Part shown: one piece after another, positions 45,446-55,832 of the stretch
Numbering within the stretch: position 1 is the first letter of the stretch
Layout of the letters: each line of letters begins with the position of its first letter
DNA from: CAZWDO01 sp964632485 [NCBI: uncultured bacterium]
Lineage (GTDB): Bacteria; JAGOEH01
Length of the DNA stretch: 64,000 bases
NCBI GenBank assembly: GCA_964632485.1
Contig: CAZWDO010000002.1
Location: 112,942 to 176,941 of the forward strand
Direction: 5' to 3'
Program-made: the position numbers and the translations under genes
Notes under the pieces: generated by a model
The model's database searches: none
The model's input: the letters and a program-made list of their open reading frames with translations, nothing else
What the model was told of the DNA's origin: nothing

Positions 45446-46678
45446 TTAATTATCAATGGGATTGCTAATCACCCATTCCCAAAGCATTGTGCTCAGGGAA
45501 TTAGTCAATAACCAACCTTGCGGTAGCAACCGGAGTCGGGGAGATTGCCATTGCCAATATGAACAAGGCCAATATTCATTAATTTTATCGAACAAAGCAG
45601 AAATTTTATCAGTATCATTTCTCATAAGTTTTACCAGATCGAGGCCGTTTTTTGTTCTCAAACCAAGGAAAATCTGTTCTAGGATGACTTGGTGTTGGGA
45701 CCTTGTTTCGGGTTGATCCATGGATGGGATGCCGGATTGGACGGCCGCATAATAGGTTTCGATATCCTGGGGATTAGTGAAACGATTTCCCTTCATAAAG
45801 GAAGCGGCGGCGGCGCCCAAACCCAGATATTCTCTTTCTTTCCAATATGCAAGATTGTGCCGCGCTTCGCGCTCTGGGAGGCTATAGTTGGAAATTTCAT
45901 AATGATCGTATCCTCGTTTCGTTAAAAACTCATCGATCAGCATAAAAAAACGGGCGCCAGTTTTGTCTTCGAGATCGCTATGAAATGAATCAGCATATTG
46001 GCTGTTCATCGGGGTATCGTCTTCCAGTGTCAGCTCATAGTAAGAGATGTGAGCCGGTCTCAATTGGGCAATGAGAGCTAAATCCGCAAAGAGAAAGTGT
46101 TCGCTTTGACCCGGGATATGATAAATAAAATCGAGGTTCAGTTCAGGCCAGTTTTCTTTGGTAATCATATTGAAAACTTTATCCAGCAAGCGCCGTCCAT
46201 AGGGACGGCCCAACGTTTGTAGCAACCGTTCTTGTCCCGTTTGAACTCCCAGGCTGAGTCGATTGATCCCCCATGAGCCCCAGACGTTTAATTTTTCCCG
46301 GGTTAATGAATCGGGATTGGCCTCAATGGTGATTTCTATATTTTCTGAAAATGTAAATGTTTCATTAATTTTTGTGAGTATCGTTTCCAGTTCAGCCAGA
46401 GGATAATAGGATGGCGTTCCCCCCCCCAAATATAGAGAGTGGAGTCGGTAGCCTTCCAATAGGCCCCGACGTCGGTATAAATCGATTTCAGATTGAATTG
46501 CCACGCTGTATCTGCTAAATTCCACATCAGGGGGCGAAGGTATTGAATAAAATCCGCAATAGAGGCATTTACGTTTACAAAAAGGTAAATGGAGATACAG
46601 CGCGAGCGGTTTTTTTTCAGTAAACGATTTTTCCGATACGACGGAATCTGATGGACATGATTTTGCGGTAGATATCAT
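45446..46678 (-). CDS. hemW: Radical SAM heme chaperone HemW (oxygen-independent coproporphyrinogen oxidase-like)
   Basis: 410 residues. The iron-sulfur motif CKRKCLYCGF (C-x3-C-x2-C followed by GF) sits near residue 35, and GGGTPSYY, ETxxEANPDSL, INRLSLGVQTGQERLLQTLGR, LNLDFIYHIPGQ and YELTLEDDTPM follow, all typical for the HemN/HemW family. The family HemW members bind heme and deliver it to respiratory proteins; they lack true coproporphyrinogen dehydrogenase activity. The CxxxCxxC plus length favour HemW over HemN. Only ATG 46678 is available as start, which overlaps lepB by 62 bases; the first ~24 residues are therefore an unusual extension. Last gene of the ligA-lepA-lepB-hemW operon. 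Confidence 0.9.
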   Translation of the reverse strand: MISTAKSCPSDSVVSEKSFTEKKPLALYLHLPFCKRKCLYCGFYSIPSPPDVEFSRYSVAIQSEIDLYRRRGLLEGYRLHSLYLGGGTPSYYPLAELETILTKINETFTFSENIEITIEANPDSLTREKLNVWGSWGINRLSLGVQTGQERLLQTLGRPYGRRLLDKVFNMITKENWPELNLDFIYHIPGQSEHFLFADLALIAQLRPAHISYYELTLEDDTPMNSQYADSFHSDLEDKTGARFFMLIDEFLTKRGYDHYEISNYSLPEREARHNLAYWKEREYLGLGAAAASFMKGNRFTNPQDIETYYAAVQSGIPSMDQPETRSQHQVILEQIFLGLRTKNGLDLVKLMRNDTDKISALFDKINEYWPCSYWQWQSPRLRLLPQGWLLTNSLSTMLWEWVISNPIDN

Positions 46679-47333
46679 AAAAAGGGATTTCTTTGTTCCA
46701 GGACCAATAAATTATCAGGGCTTTTCCTTTCAGCAAGCTGTCAGGAACAGGGCCCCAGAAACGGCTGTCATTGCTGTTGTCACGATTATCGCCCATCGCG
46801 AAATAATGATTCGAAGGAACAATGTAGGGACCGTAATTATCGCGCACCGTATAATTATGGGGATAAACATTGGGATCGGAAAATTTGCCATTATCCGGCA
46901 ATGGGCGGTGTTCGCTGTTGATATAGAGTTGTTTGTTTTTAATGATGATGGTATCGCCAGCTACGGCGACGCAGCGTTTTACGAAATTCATTTCCTGGTC
47001 TTGCGGAAAACGAAAAACGATGATATCCCCGGCTTCAGGGCGGCGGAAACGGGGTAGATGTTTGCGGATGAAAGGAATTTCAGCGCCGTATATAAATTTA
47101 TTGATGAAAAGAAAATCGCCAGGCAAGATAGTGTTTTCCATACTGCCGGTCGGTACCGTTGTGGCCTCGATGACGAAGGTTTTAATCAATAAGGCGACAA
47201 TTAGAGCCCAGCCGAAGGACTTGACATTTTCGATCACCTTGCCTTTAAAGGTTGTTGGTTTGGGTTTTTCCGGATCGGGTTTAATCAACACTGATTTGAT
47301 TTTTTGCCAGTCGATTCGTTTTAGAGTCGTCAT
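46617..47333 (-). CDS. lepB: Signal peptidase I
   Basis: 238 residues from ATG 47333, chosen because AAAGGAGA lies eight bases upstream; an earlier in-frame ATG overlaps the lepA stop. One N-terminal membrane helix (~30-52, SFGWALIVALLIKTFVI). The catalytic Ser is in VPTGSMENTILPGD, the general-base Lys in NFVKRCVAVAGD, and the C-terminal box is YFAMGDNRDNSNDSRFWG. It removes signal peptides on the periplasmic side, and the many signal-bearing proteins here need it. lepA-lepB adjacency is classical; hemW overlaps its 3' end. Confidence 0.96.
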   Translation of the reverse strand: MTTLKRIDWQKIKSVLIKPDPEKPKPTTFKGKVIENVKSFGWALIVALLIKTFVIEATTVPTGSMENTILPGDFLFINKFIYGAEIPFIRKHLPRFRRPEAGDIIVFRFPQDQEMNFVKRCVAVAGDTIIIKNKQLYINSEHRPLPDNGKFSDPNVYPHNYTVRDNYGPYIVPSNHYFAMGDNRDNSNDSRFWGPVPDSLLKGKALIIYWSWNKEIPFYDIYRKIMSIRFRRIGKIVY

Positions 47334-47343
47334 GTTATCTCCT

Positions 47344-49149
47344 TTAATCATCATCTTCTATATTCAAAACGGCCAGGAAAGCTTCCTGGGGGATTTCTAC
47401 TTTACCTACACGTTTCATACGTTTTTTCCCCTCTTTTTGTTTCTCTAAAAGTTTTCGTTTACGGGAAATATCCCCGCCATAACATTTGGCAGTCACATTT
47501 TTACGAAGCGCTTTAATCGATTCACGGGCGATGATGCGCGAACCGATAGCCGCTTGGACTGCGACTTCGAACATTTGTCGGGGAATCAGTCGCCGGAGTT
47601 TTTCTACTAGTTTGCGGCCCCAAAAATATGATTTTTCATGATGGACGATCATCGATAACGCATCAATAGGTTCATTATTTAACAGGATATCGAGCTTGAC
47701 CATTTTAGAGGGCCGGTACTCCAGAAATTCATAATCCAGAGAAGCATAACCTTTTGAAATGGTTTTTAACTTATCATAAAAATCAAAAACAATTTCATTT
47801 AACGGGAATTCAAAACGGATATCGACCCGGTTGTTATCTAAGTATTCCATATCCTTATGAATCCCGCGCCGGTCATTGGCCAGCTTCATAATATTGCCAA
47901 TGAATTCTGTTGGAGTGACAATCTGTCCGATTACGAAGGGTTCTTCTATTCGTTCCATCAGGGTTGGCTCAGGCATGCGCGATGGATTATCAATAATCAA
48001 TTTTTTACCAAAATTGTCATAAACGATATATTCAACATTCGGAACGGTTGTGATGATCTCGATATGGTATTCGCGGGAAAGGCGTTCCTGGACGATTTCC
48101 ATGTGCAGCAATCCCAAAAATCCGCAGCGGAATCCGAATCCGAGCGCTTGTGATACTTCTGCTTCATAGATGAGTGAAGCATCATTGAGGTTCAGTTTTT
48201 CAAGCGCAACTTTGAGCTCTTCATATTCTTCACTGTTAATGGGATATATCCCGGCAAAGACCATTGATTTGGCGGGCCGATATCCCGGAAGAGGTGCGTC
48301 GCAGGGATTTCCTTTGTCGGAAATGGTATCACCGACTCTCGTATCGGCTACATTTCTAATATTGGCGATCAAATACCCCACTTCACCGGCTTTGAGATTC
48401 GGGCGCGATTCTTTTTTAAGCTTTAAATACCCCACTTCATCGACTTCAAATTCTTTACCGGAAGCATACATAAAAATTTGGCTATGGGGTCGAACCGTTC
48501 CATTAATAATACGCACATAGGGTATGGCGCCGCGATAGGTATCGAAAATTGAATCGAAGATCAGGGCTTGCAGTGGAGCGTCTGGATCTCCTTGGGGCGG
48601 AGGAATTTGAAATACAATTTCCTCCAGCAGATGATTAATCCCGAGACCGGTTTTCGCGCTGACCTTGACAATTTCTTGTTCATTGCATCCTAATAGTTCG
48701 ATCAGTTGTTCCGTAACCATAGTAATTTGCGCCGCTGGTAAATCGATTTTATTAAGAACCGGAAGTATATGCAAATTATGGTCCAGCGCCTGGTAAAGGG
48801 TGCTCAGGGTTTGGGCTTCTATGCCCTGGCTGGCGTCCACAACCAGCAAAGCCCCTTCGCAGGCTGCCAGGGCGCGGCTCACCTCATAGGAAAAATCGAC
48901 ATGTCCGGGCGTATCGATCAAGTTGAGTATATATTCCTGATTGTCTAATGCCCTATGCTGCATGCGAATAGCGTGGGCTTTAATTGTAATTCCCCGCTCG
49001 CGTTCAAGGTCCATGTCGTCGAGAATTTGATTTTTCATTTCACGTTGGGATACAGTGTGGGTCGCTTCCAATAATCGGTCGGCAAGCGTTGATTTTCCAT
49101 GATCAATATGCGCTATGATGCAAAAATTGCGGATTTGTTCAAGTTTCAT
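47344..49149 (-). CDS. lepA: Elongation factor 4 (LepA), back-translocating GTPase
   Basis: 601 residues, exactly the usual length. Motifs: G1 [15 protein letters not shown] at the N-terminus, G2/G3 with RERGITIKA and [17 protein letters not shown]4 NKIDLPAA, and the LepA-specific C-terminal domain with [20 protein letters not shown] and KKRMK. It acts on stalled ribosomes. The ATG overlaps the ligA stop codon by four bases (ATGA), so translation is coupled. Stop is followed by AAAGGAGA, the ribosome site of lepB. Confidence 0.98.
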   Translation of the reverse strand: MKLEQIRNFCIIAHIDHGKSTLADRLLEATHTVSQREMKNQILDDMDLERERGITIKAHAIRMQHRALDNQEYILNLIDTPGHVDFSYEVSRALAACEGALLVVDASQGIEAQTLSTLYQALDHNLHILPVLNKIDLPAAQITMVTEQLIELLGCNEQEIVKVSAKTGLGINHLLEEIVFQIPPPQGDPDAPLQALIFDSIFDTYRGAIPYVRIINGTVRPHSQIFMYASGKEFEVDEVGYLKLKKESRPNLKAGEVGYLIANIRNVADTRVGDTISDKGNPCDAPLPGYRPAKSMVFAGIYPINSEEYEELKVALEKLNLNDASLIYEAEVSQALGFGFRCGFLGLLHMEIVQERLSREYHIEIITTVPNVEYIVYDNFGKKLIIDNPSRMPEPTLMERIEEPFVIGQIVTPTEFIGNIMKLANDRRGIHKDMEYLDNNRVDIRFEFPLNEIVFDFYDKLKTISKGYASLDYEFLEYRPSKMVKLDILLNNEPIDALSMIVHHEKSYFWGRKLVEKLRRLIPRQMFEVAVQAAIGSRIIARESIKALRKNVTAKCYGGDISRKRKLLEKQKEGKKRMKRVGKVEIPQEAFLAVLNIEDDD

Positions 49150-51227
49150 GGGGATTCATTTCCTTTGTTGTCTGACTCAAAAAAAGAAAGTTGATATTGA
49201 GGGTCGGTAGGGGAGAGAGCTGAATTGGCGTGGGCCAGCATATCAGTAAAATCTGTTTCTGAAACGATTATTTTTTTTAGAGTTAAGGCTTTGTCGTATT
49301 TACTCCCGGGGTTTTTCCCGGCCAATAGGTGCGTCGTTTTTCCGGTAACTGAGGAAGTGATTTTCCCACCTCGTTGAATTATTTCGGTGGCAGCTTTTTC
49401 CCGGGGTTGAAATCTGTCAAACGTCCCTGTAATGACCCAGGTCTGGCCGCTAAAAGGTCCTTGTTTGGGACTGCCCAACGGCTGGGATTCTTCCAGGTTG
49501 AATCCGATAGATTTAAATTTTTGAAGTAATTGAATTGTCTTCGGATCGGAAAAAATATGAACGATTCGCTGGGCTAGTTTATCGCCAATCCCATCAATCG
49601 TGAGAAAAATACTGGGATCGTTCTGCTGCGCAGCTAATTGTAGATTCTTCAATGAGTGATACCCATTTTGGAAAAGTCTTTCAATGACCTTTGGACCTAA
49701 GTCTTTTAAACCTAACGCCGCCAGAAGAGTAGAAAAAGGTTTGCTTTTGCTTTTTTCAATAGCTTCTTGAATATTTTGTATCTTTTTCTCCTTAAATCCT
49801 TCAAATTCGAGAAGTCGGTTATAATCAAAAAAATAGAAATCCGTAACATCACTGATAAATCCGCGATCAAAAAGAAATTCAATGGTTTTTTCACCCAATC
49901 GTTGTAAATCTATCATATCTTTACTGGCAAAGAAAATTAGCTGTCCCAGTTTTCTGGCTTGGCAAGCGGAATTCATGCAAAAATGATGGGCGCCGTCTTT
50001 GATTAGAAGATGAGCGCACGACGGACACTGACTGGGAAAAACGACAGGATGGAAAAGTGTCGAATTGTGGTCCAGCACTTCTTCAATGGCCGGAATCACA
50101 TCCCCGCGTTTGGAAACTGCAACTCGGTCATTCAGACTCAATTCCAAAGCGCTCAGGTAATCTTCATTATGCAGGGTCGCCCGGGTGATTGTGGAGCCGG
50201 CAATGAGCACCGGTTCCAAAATCGCCACTGGCGTAATACGCCCCCCCCGGCCCACCTGGAAAATAACATCTCGTAGAATGGTACTGGCCATGGGCGCTTC
50301 AAACTTGTATGCGATCGCCCAGCGAGGATGATGATCCGTATCACCCAGCTCCGCGTGAAATGATAATTCGTTGATCTTAACAACCAAACCATCAATCTCA
50401 TAGGGTAATTCATTCCGGGTTTCCACTGCTTCTGATACCCATTTTTTTATGGAAACTGTGTCCTCCATTTTAAATAACTGAATTTGAGAATTGACGGGGA
50501 ATTTTAGCAAATTAAGTTTTTTAAGGATCTGTTCATGAGTGCTGAATAATTCTTCATTAAAATGCCCTTCATAGGCGAAAAATTTCAGGGGAAAACGGGC
50601 CGCATCCCTTGAGTTTTTTCGACGAATAATCCCCGCCGCAAGATTACGGGGATTGGCATACTCCATGTCCGGATTCTGTTGCTGAATCATTTGAAAATCC
50701 GTTTTAAGAATATAAAGCTCGCCCCGTACAACGAGCGGTTGCTTGTAATTGATATATAAAGGGATACTGCCTACGGTGCGGACATTCATTGTCACATCAT
50801 TTCCTGAATAGCCATTGCCCCTCGTAAGAGCGTATTCTAGTTCCCCCCGCTCATAGTAGAGCACTAATGAAATACCATCGATTTTCGGTTCAATCATAAT
50901 TTGGAATGATTGACCGGTCTTCTGCGCCGTACGCTGCAAATATGTATTCAATTCATTTATCGAATAACACTTATCTAATGATAAAACAGAAATCTTATGG
51001 GGCTTTTCCTCCAACGATGTATCCAGGTCGGAACCAACTCGTGAAGTCGGAGAATTGGGATCGTAAAATTGTGGAAATGCCTTTTCCAGCGCTAATAACT
51101 CATCAAACAGGGCATCAAATTCAGGGTCACTAATTATTGGATGTCCTGAATAATAGTTCTTCTGGTGCTCTGTAATCAAGCGCCGGAGTTCGCGTATTTT
51201 TTTTTCAATGTCGTTCAGGTTCGTCAT
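49146..51227 (-). CDS. ligA: NAD+-dependent DNA ligase
   Basis: 693 residues. Order: adenylation domain with the catalytic Lys in IEPKIDGIS (~residue 117), NAD-binding [13 protein letters not shown] fold (~330-400), the Zn finger with four Cys (CPSC...HHFCMNSAC), helix-hairpin-helix region (~455-585) and a C-terminal BRCT domain ([13 protein letters not shown]...). First gene of a four-gene minus-strand operon. Promoter 51264-51236 predicts a transcript beginning only about 2 bases before the ATG, i.e. a leaderless or near-leaderless message; only AAGG sits near the start. Confidence 0.97.
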   Translation of the reverse strand: MTNLNDIEKKIRELRRLITEHQKNYYSGHPIISDPEFDALFDELLALEKAFPQFYDPNSPTSRVGSDLDTSLEEKPHKISVLSLDKCYSINELNTYLQRTAQKTGQSFQIMIEPKIDGISLVLYYERGELEYALTRGNGYSGNDVTMNVRTVGSIPLYINYKQPLVVRGELYILKTDFQMIQQQNPDMEYANPRNLAAGIIRRKNSRDAARFPLKFFAYEGHFNEELFSTHEQILKKLNLLKFPVNSQIQLFKMEDTVSIKKWVSEAVETRNELPYEIDGLVVKINELSFHAELGDTDHHPRWAIAYKFEAPMASTILRDVIFQVGRGGRITPVAILEPVLIAGSTITRATLHNEDYLSALELSLNDRVAVSKRGDVIPAIEEVLDHNSTLFHPVVFPSQCPSCAHLLIKDGAHHFCMNSACQARKLGQLIFFASKDMIDLQRLGEKTIEFLFDRGFISDVTDFYFFDYNRLLEFEGFKEKKIQNIQEAIEKSKSKPFSTLLAALGLKDLGPKVIERLFQNGYHSLKNLQLAAQQNDPSIFLTIDGIGDKLAQRIVHIFSDPKTIQLLQKFKSIGFNLEESQPLGSPKQGPFSGQTWVITGTFDRFQPREKAATEIIQRGGKITSSVTGKTTHLLAGKNPGSKYDKALTLKKIIVSETDFTDMLAHANSALSPTDPQYQLSFFESDNKGNESP

Positions 51228-51235
51228 AGCCTTAC

Positions 51236-51264
51236 AATTTAATCGAAAAATATGAATTTGTCAA
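51236..51264 (-). promoter_or_regulatory. Promoter of the ligA operon, predicted leaderless
   Basis: On minus: TTGACA (51264-51259), a 17-base spacer and TAAATT (51241-51236). Seven bases downstream of the -10 box is 51229; the ligA ATG begins at 51227. Confidence 0.6.
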
Positions 51265-51326
51265 GCCTAATGTTCAATATTGACTTCGATAATCAATGAA
51301 TTAGCAGGTATAGCTTCTGAGGATCA

Positions 51327-51527
51327 TCAGCCAATAAATGGGACGATATTTTTTACAATCTCATAGTTATATGTGATTTCAGGAACCCTCCAAAGAGTTG
51401 TGTTTCCTGAAGCGTGGGCCAAATCGACACTCCCTGTCAGATTCGGTTTGTTAGTTGAAAGAGAGCAAATATTCGCTTTTCCAATTTTGTTCGCTTGTTG
51501 AAATATTGTCTTGCTTTCGGGATCTGT
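51327..51527 (-). pseudogene. Gene fragment, 5'-truncated coding remnant
   Basis: A 66-codon open stretch on the minus strand reads like protein (SKTIFQQANKIGKANICS, then LAHASGNTTLWRVPEITYNY) and ends with KNIVPFIG and TGA at 51327. There is a stop immediately before it and no ATG, GTG or usable TTG near its start, so it is not translated as is. It overlaps the promoter of the MFS gene. No family recognised. It is probably the tail of a lost gene; chance is possible. Confidence 0.35.
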
Positions 51528-51539
51528 TTAACCTATATT
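51511..51539 (+). promoter_or_regulatory. Promoter of the MFS exporter gene, predicted leaderless
   Basis: TTGCTT (51511-51516), a 17-base spacer and TATATT (51534-51539). The predicted start is 51546 and the ATG begins at 51547. No ribosome site is visible upstream of the ATG. Confidence 0.55.
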
Positions 51540-51546
51540 TAAAAGC

Positions 51547-52767
51547 ATGAGCCAAATTACCTATTTTTTCCGCGCTTTACACTCACGCAATTATCGGCTT
51601 TTTTTTTGGGGACAGAGTTTTTCATTGGTGGGTACCTGGATGCAACAGGTAGCTTTGCAATGGCTGGTCTATCGGCTGACTGAGTCTTCCTTTATTCTGG
51701 GAGCATTAGCTTTCACCGCGCAGTTTCCCAATTTGATAATAACTCCCTGGGTAGGAGTTTGGGTAGATCGATTGGACCGGAAGAAAATGTTTTTAGCGAT
51801 TCAATGGTTAGGGATGGCGCAAGCTTCTCTATTGGCATTGCTGGTAGGTTTTGAAATTTATTCTATTCCGATGCTTTTCAGCTTAGCGGTTTTCTGGGGA
51901 GTGGTGAGCGCGTTGGATGCTCCGACTCGACAGTCTTTTGTTGTTCAGTTGGTTGACAGGAAGGAAGATTTTGGCAGTGTTATCGCGTTAAATTCCGCGC
52001 TTTTTAATGGAGCGCGTATGATAGGACCCCCGATTGCCGGTATATTGATTGCCAGCAGCAATGAATTTATTTGTTTTTTTATAAATGCCGTAAGCTATTT
52101 TCCTGTTCTGTTTTTTTTGCGTGATGTTCAAAGCCGTCCAACCATGGTTCGGGAACGGCCTCAAGCGGCATATCATGAATTGAAACTGGGTTTTGATTAT
52201 GTCCGCCACCACCGGGAAATTCGTTTACTTCTGATCCATGTGGCCTTAGTCAGTTTTTTTTCCATGCCATACCTGGTTTTGATGCCTGTTTTTGCCAAAG
52301 AAGTATTAGCCGGGGATGCGCATACCCTGGGGTTGTTGATGGGGGCAATCGGACTCGGCGCCCTTTTCGGAGCGTTTTATCTTGGTAATCATAACCAAAT
52401 CCGGCATTTATGGCAAACAACATTCTATTCAGGTTTTGTCTTCAGCCTTGGATTGTTGGTGTTCGCTCTATCACACGCGCTTTGGCTTTCTTTAGGAGCG
52501 ATCTTCTTTGCAGGTACCGGTATGATGCTCCAGTTGGCAACTTCCAATACATTGCTCCATACACTGACCGATGAAGACAAACGTGGCCGCGTTATGAGCT
52601 TCTATGCCACCGCTATGATGGGTGTTTTACCGTTCGGTAGTTTTTTTACCGGATGGATCGCTGATCTGTTTTCAGCTCCTTCGGCCCTTCTTTTTAATGT
52701 CGTTTGTGGTTGTGGCGCAATGATTCTGTTTGGAATTGAATACCGTAAGCTTAACATCAATACCTGA
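51547..52767 (+). CDS. Major facilitator superfamily transporter, EntS/MFS_3-like
   Basis: 406 residues with about twelve membrane spans. The N-terminus YFFRALHSRNYRLFFWGQS and FSLVGTWMQQVALQWLVYRL, the loop GVWVDRLDRKK, and LDAPTRQSFVVQLV are typical of the MFS_3/DUF894 group that includes the enterobactin exporter EntS. The substrate cannot be deduced; no siderophore genes are nearby. It diverges from the ligA operon and its message is predicted to start at the ATG itself. Confidence 0.85.
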   Translation: MSQITYFFRALHSRNYRLFFWGQSFSLVGTWMQQVALQWLVYRLTESSFILGALAFTAQFPNLIITPWVGVWVDRLDRKKMFLAIQWLGMAQASLLALLVGFEIYSIPMLFSLAVFWGVVSALDAPTRQSFVVQLVDRKEDFGSVIALNSALFNGARMIGPPIAGILIASSNEFICFFINAVSYFPVLFFLRDVQSRPTMVRERPQAAYHELKLGFDYVRHHREIRLLLIHVALVSFFSMPYLVLMPVFAKEVLAGDAHTLGLLMGAIGLGALFGAFYLGNHNQIRHLWQTTFYSGFVFSLGLLVFALSHALWLSLGAIFFAGTGMMLQLATSNTLLHTLTDEDKRGRVMSFYATAMMGVLPFGSFFTGWIADLFSAPSALLFNVVCGCGAMILFGIEYRKLNINT

Positions 52768-53057
52768 CAAATCCATATCCTCCTTAGTAGCAGTAAAACC
52801 CCGACATTATCTTCATGATTCCTATCGCGCCGGGTGGGTAGGATGCTCCCCGATAATTGGAAACTTCGTTGTTTTATTAAGCCGTACAAGGAATTATGGC
52901 GAAAATGTCAATTTGGCATAGATATCAACCCGATGACCCACAATATTTGCAATATTGATAATTGATTGTCATTTTGGCAGTAAATTTTTGGTATGAAATG
53001 TGCATTTAAAATTAATGAAGATGGTTATTCAAATTTGCTATACAAGGAGAGATGAAT

Positions 53058-55655
53058 ATGATTCCATTTGATAAGTTCACTCAAAAAAGCCAGGCTGTTT
53101 TAGCCGGCGCCCGGGATTTGGCGGTTCAGAAGCAGCATGCCGCTATCGATCCGGAACATATCTGGATCTATATGTTGGAGGACAAGGAAAATATCATTCA
53201 TGCATTGTTGAGGAAAATGGATATTTCTCCCCAGATAGTTCGGGATGTTCTTGAGAATCTTCTGCAGGGGAAACCTCGTTTGTCCTATGCGAATGATCGG
53301 ATTTCCCTGTCTGACGACAGTCAGAAACTACTCGAACTTTCGGTAGTTCAGTCTCAGTTGTTGAAAGACGAGTTTATTAGTTTGGAACATTTACTGTTGG
53401 CAATTTGCGAATACCGCTACCGGCCGTTTGAAGCCCATAAAAAGGAATGGAATCTGACATTTGACCGTTTGTTGGGTGTTTTGAAAGAAATTCGTGGAAA
53501 TCAACGGATTACTAATGAAGATGGTGACACTCAGTTCAATGTGATAGAAAAATATAGCCGGAATTTGACACTTTTAGCAGCAAACGACAAACTGGATCCA
53601 GTAATTGGACGTGAAGATGAAGTGCGTCGGGTGATCAAGGTATTGTCCCGGCGGACAAAAAATAATCCGGTACTGATTGGTGAACCCGGAGTGGGTAAGA
53701 CGGCTATTGTGGAAGGATTAGCGCAGAAAATCATTAAGGATGAGGTTCCCGAATCTTTGAAAGGTAAAATTATTGTCAGTCTTGATTTAGGATTGCTGCT
53801 GGCTGGCGCAAAATTCCGAGGAGAATTTGAAGAGCGACTCAAGGCATTTTTAAAGGAAGTTGAGGCTTCATCCGGGCAGATTATTCTGTTCATTGATGAA
53901 CTTCATACTATTATCGGCGCTGGCAACGTAGGTGGTTCCATGGACGCGTCCAATATGTTGAAACCAGCCCTTGCGCGGGGTGATCTCCGTTGTGTGGGCG
54001 CCACTACAATTAATGAATATAGAAAATACATCGAAAAGGATGCCGCTTTCGAGCGACGTTTCTCCCCGATTTATGTCGGCGAACCCTCTGAAGAGGATAC
54101 CATCGCTATTTTGCGCGGTTTACAGGAACGTTATGAAATTCATCATGGCGTCAAAATCAATGACGCAGCTATTATCACCGCGGTAAAACTATCTCGACGT
54201 TATATCAATGATCGGTTTTTACCGGACAAAGCGATTGATCTGATCGACGAAGCTGCCGCTAATTTGCGCATCCAAATCGATTCGCTGCCCAATGAATTGG
54301 ATGAAGTCGAAAAACAGATTGTTAAACTGGAAATACAGAAACAAGCGATTCGCAAAGATAAAGCCGCGACTGACTCATTGTCCCTGATCGAACGGAAACT
54401 TGCTGATTTGAATGAAGAGCGTAATAATCTACGAGCGCATTGGCTAAAAGAAAAAGAACTGGTTGCATCCATTCAGGCTGTTAAGGAGAAACTGGAACAA
54501 GCGCGTATCGAAGCGGAACAGGCGGAACGGCGGCTTGATTATGAAAAAGCCGCCCAGTTACGCTATGGTGAACTCACCCGACTGGATAAGGAATTGCAAA
54601 AAAATAATCAAGCCCTTTTTGAACTGCAAACCCAGCGCAAGATGTTAAAAGACGTTGTCGAAGAAGAAGATATTGCTGAAGTTGTGTCCCGCTGGACTGG
54701 AGTGCCTCTCAAACGGTTGTTGGAAACTGAACGGGAAAAACTGGTGAAAATTGAGGAACGGCTCCATCAACGGGTAATTGGGCAGGATGCGGCAGTAAGC
54801 GCCGTTTCCGCTGCTATTCGACGGTCGCGGGTCGGCTTAGCTGATCAAAATCGTCCCATTGGCTCTTTTCTCTTCCTGGGCCCAACGGGTGTCGGAAAAA
54901 CCGAATTAGCCAGGGCTTTAGCCGATTTTCTGTTTGATTCCGATCAGGCTATTCTTCGTTTCGATATGTCTGAATATATGGAGAAATTTGCTGTAACTCG
55001 GTTAATCGGCGCTCCTCCGGGATATGTTGGTTATGAAGAAGGAGGACAATTGACTGAACAGGTTCATCGGCGTCCCTACCAGGTAGTACTATTTGATGAA
55101 ATTGAGAAAGCGCACCCCGATGTTTTCAATATTCTTTTGCAGGTATTGGAAGACGGTCGTCTGACTGACGGCCAGGGGCGGATTGTTAATTTTACTAACT
55201 GCGTCGTTATTTTGACCTCAAATATCGGCAGTGAACGAATTTTAAATGCTGAAGATCCGGATTCCGAATCCCTCCACCAAGAACTACAAATGGATTTGCG
55301 CCATCATTTTCGGCCGGAATTTCTGAACCGTATTGATGACATTGTTTTTTTTCATGCCTTACGTGAAATGGAAATTAAGAAAATTGTGGAATTGCAGTTG
55401 AGTTATTTTGCCCGCCGTTTTCTGGAAGCGACCTCCAAAAAAATGAGTTGGGATAACGATCTGATCGAATATATTTTTAAACATGGATACGATATCCATT
55501 TCGGCGCCAGACCTATTAAACGTCAGATTCGAAAATCAGTGGAAAATTTTTTGACAAAATTATTACTGGATGGTGATTTGAAGGATATGAATGAAGTTTT
55601 GCTTACTGTCACTAATAATCGAATTTCATGTTCACTCAAGTCGCCAACTCTCTGA
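53058..55655 (+). CDS. clpB: ATP-dependent disaggregase ClpB
   Basis: 865 residues. Clp N-domain (~1-145), first AAA+ module with Walker A GEPGVGKT (~210) and Walker [16 protein letters not shown], the ClpB-specific long coiled-coil middle domain (~405-525), second AAA+ module with Walker A GPTGVGKT (~615), [13 protein letters not shown] and the C-terminal small domain. The middle domain separates it from ClpA and ClpC. With DnaK it rescues aggregated proteins. AAGGAG at 53044-53049 favours the ATG at 53058 (8-base spacing) over 53052. I could not see a clear heat-shock promoter or CIRCE-like repeat in the 290 bases upstream. Confidence 0.96.
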   Translation: MIPFDKFTQKSQAVLAGARDLAVQKQHAAIDPEHIWIYMLEDKENIIHALLRKMDISPQIVRDVLENLLQGKPRLSYANDRISLSDDSQKLLELSVVQSQLLKDEFISLEHLLLAICEYRYRPFEAHKKEWNLTFDRLLGVLKEIRGNQRITNEDGDTQFNVIEKYSRNLTLLAANDKLDPVIGREDEVRRVIKVLSRRTKNNPVLIGEPGVGKTAIVEGLAQKIIKDEVPESLKGKIIVSLDLGLLLAGAKFRGEFEERLKAFLKEVEASSGQIILFIDELHTIIGAGNVGGSMDASNMLKPALARGDLRCVGATTINEYRKYIEKDAAFERRFSPIYVGEPSEEDTIAILRGLQERYEIHHGVKINDAAIITAVKLSRRYINDRFLPDKAIDLIDEAAANLRIQIDSLPNELDEVEKQIVKLEIQKQAIRKDKAATDSLSLIERKLADLNEERNNLRAHWLKEKELVASIQAVKEKLEQARIEAEQAERRLDYEKAAQLRYGELTRLDKELQKNNQALFELQTQRKMLKDVVEEEDIAEVVSRWTGVPLKRLLETEREKLVKIEERLHQRVIGQDAAVSAVSAAIRRSRVGLADQNRPIGSFLFLGPTGVGKTELARALADFLFDSDQAILRFDMSEYMEKFAVTRLIGAPPGYVGYEEGGQLTEQVHRRPYQVVLFDEIEKAHPDVFNILLQVLEDGRLTDGQGRIVNFTNCVVILTSNIGSERILNAEDPDSESLHQELQMDLRHHFRPEFLNRIDDIVFFHALREMEIKKIVELQLSYFARRFLEATSKKMSWDNDLIEYIFKHGYDIHFGARPIKRQIRKSVENFLTKLLLDGDLKDMNEVLLTVTNNRISCSLKSPTL

Positions 55656-55671
55656 TAGCGGATAAACCATA

Positions 55672-55699
55672 CGGTCAATCCCCCCTCCGGGATTGACCG
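55672..55699. terminator. Eleven-base-pair hairpin after clpB
   Basis: CGGTCAATCCC (55672-55682) pairs perfectly with GGGATTGACCG (55689-55699). No U-tract follows, so termination strength is uncertain. Confidence 0.5.
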
Positions 55700-55763
55700 G
55701 CCAAATCCAATTAGTTAAAATGAAACGAACTATTTTGTTAATAGTTTTTTTAGTCAATTGGTA

Positions 55764-55794
55764 TTGACTTTCATAATTTTTTTTAGTATATAAT
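55764..55794 (+). promoter_or_regulatory. Promoter for the metallophosphoesterase gene
   Basis: TTGACT (55764-55769), a 17-base spacer, then TATATAAT (55787-55794), which offers two overlapping -10 boxes. Confidence 0.6.
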
Positions 55795-55832
55795 TGCTTG
55801 AATCAGGATTAATTTTTTAACAGGGAATGTAA

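Noticed and set aside
45329-45511. 60-codon plus-strand frame over the hemW 3' end
   Set aside because: Overlaps hemW antisense, no ribosome site, no recognisable features.
46933-47448. 171-codon plus-strand frame opposite lepB/lepA
   Set aside because: Both minus-strand genes are fully conserved here; the plus frame has no homology-like features.
52730-52921. 63-codon plus-strand frame after the MFS gene
   Set aside because: Starts inside the MFS gene with no ribosome site, and no frame in this gap gives a convincing protein.
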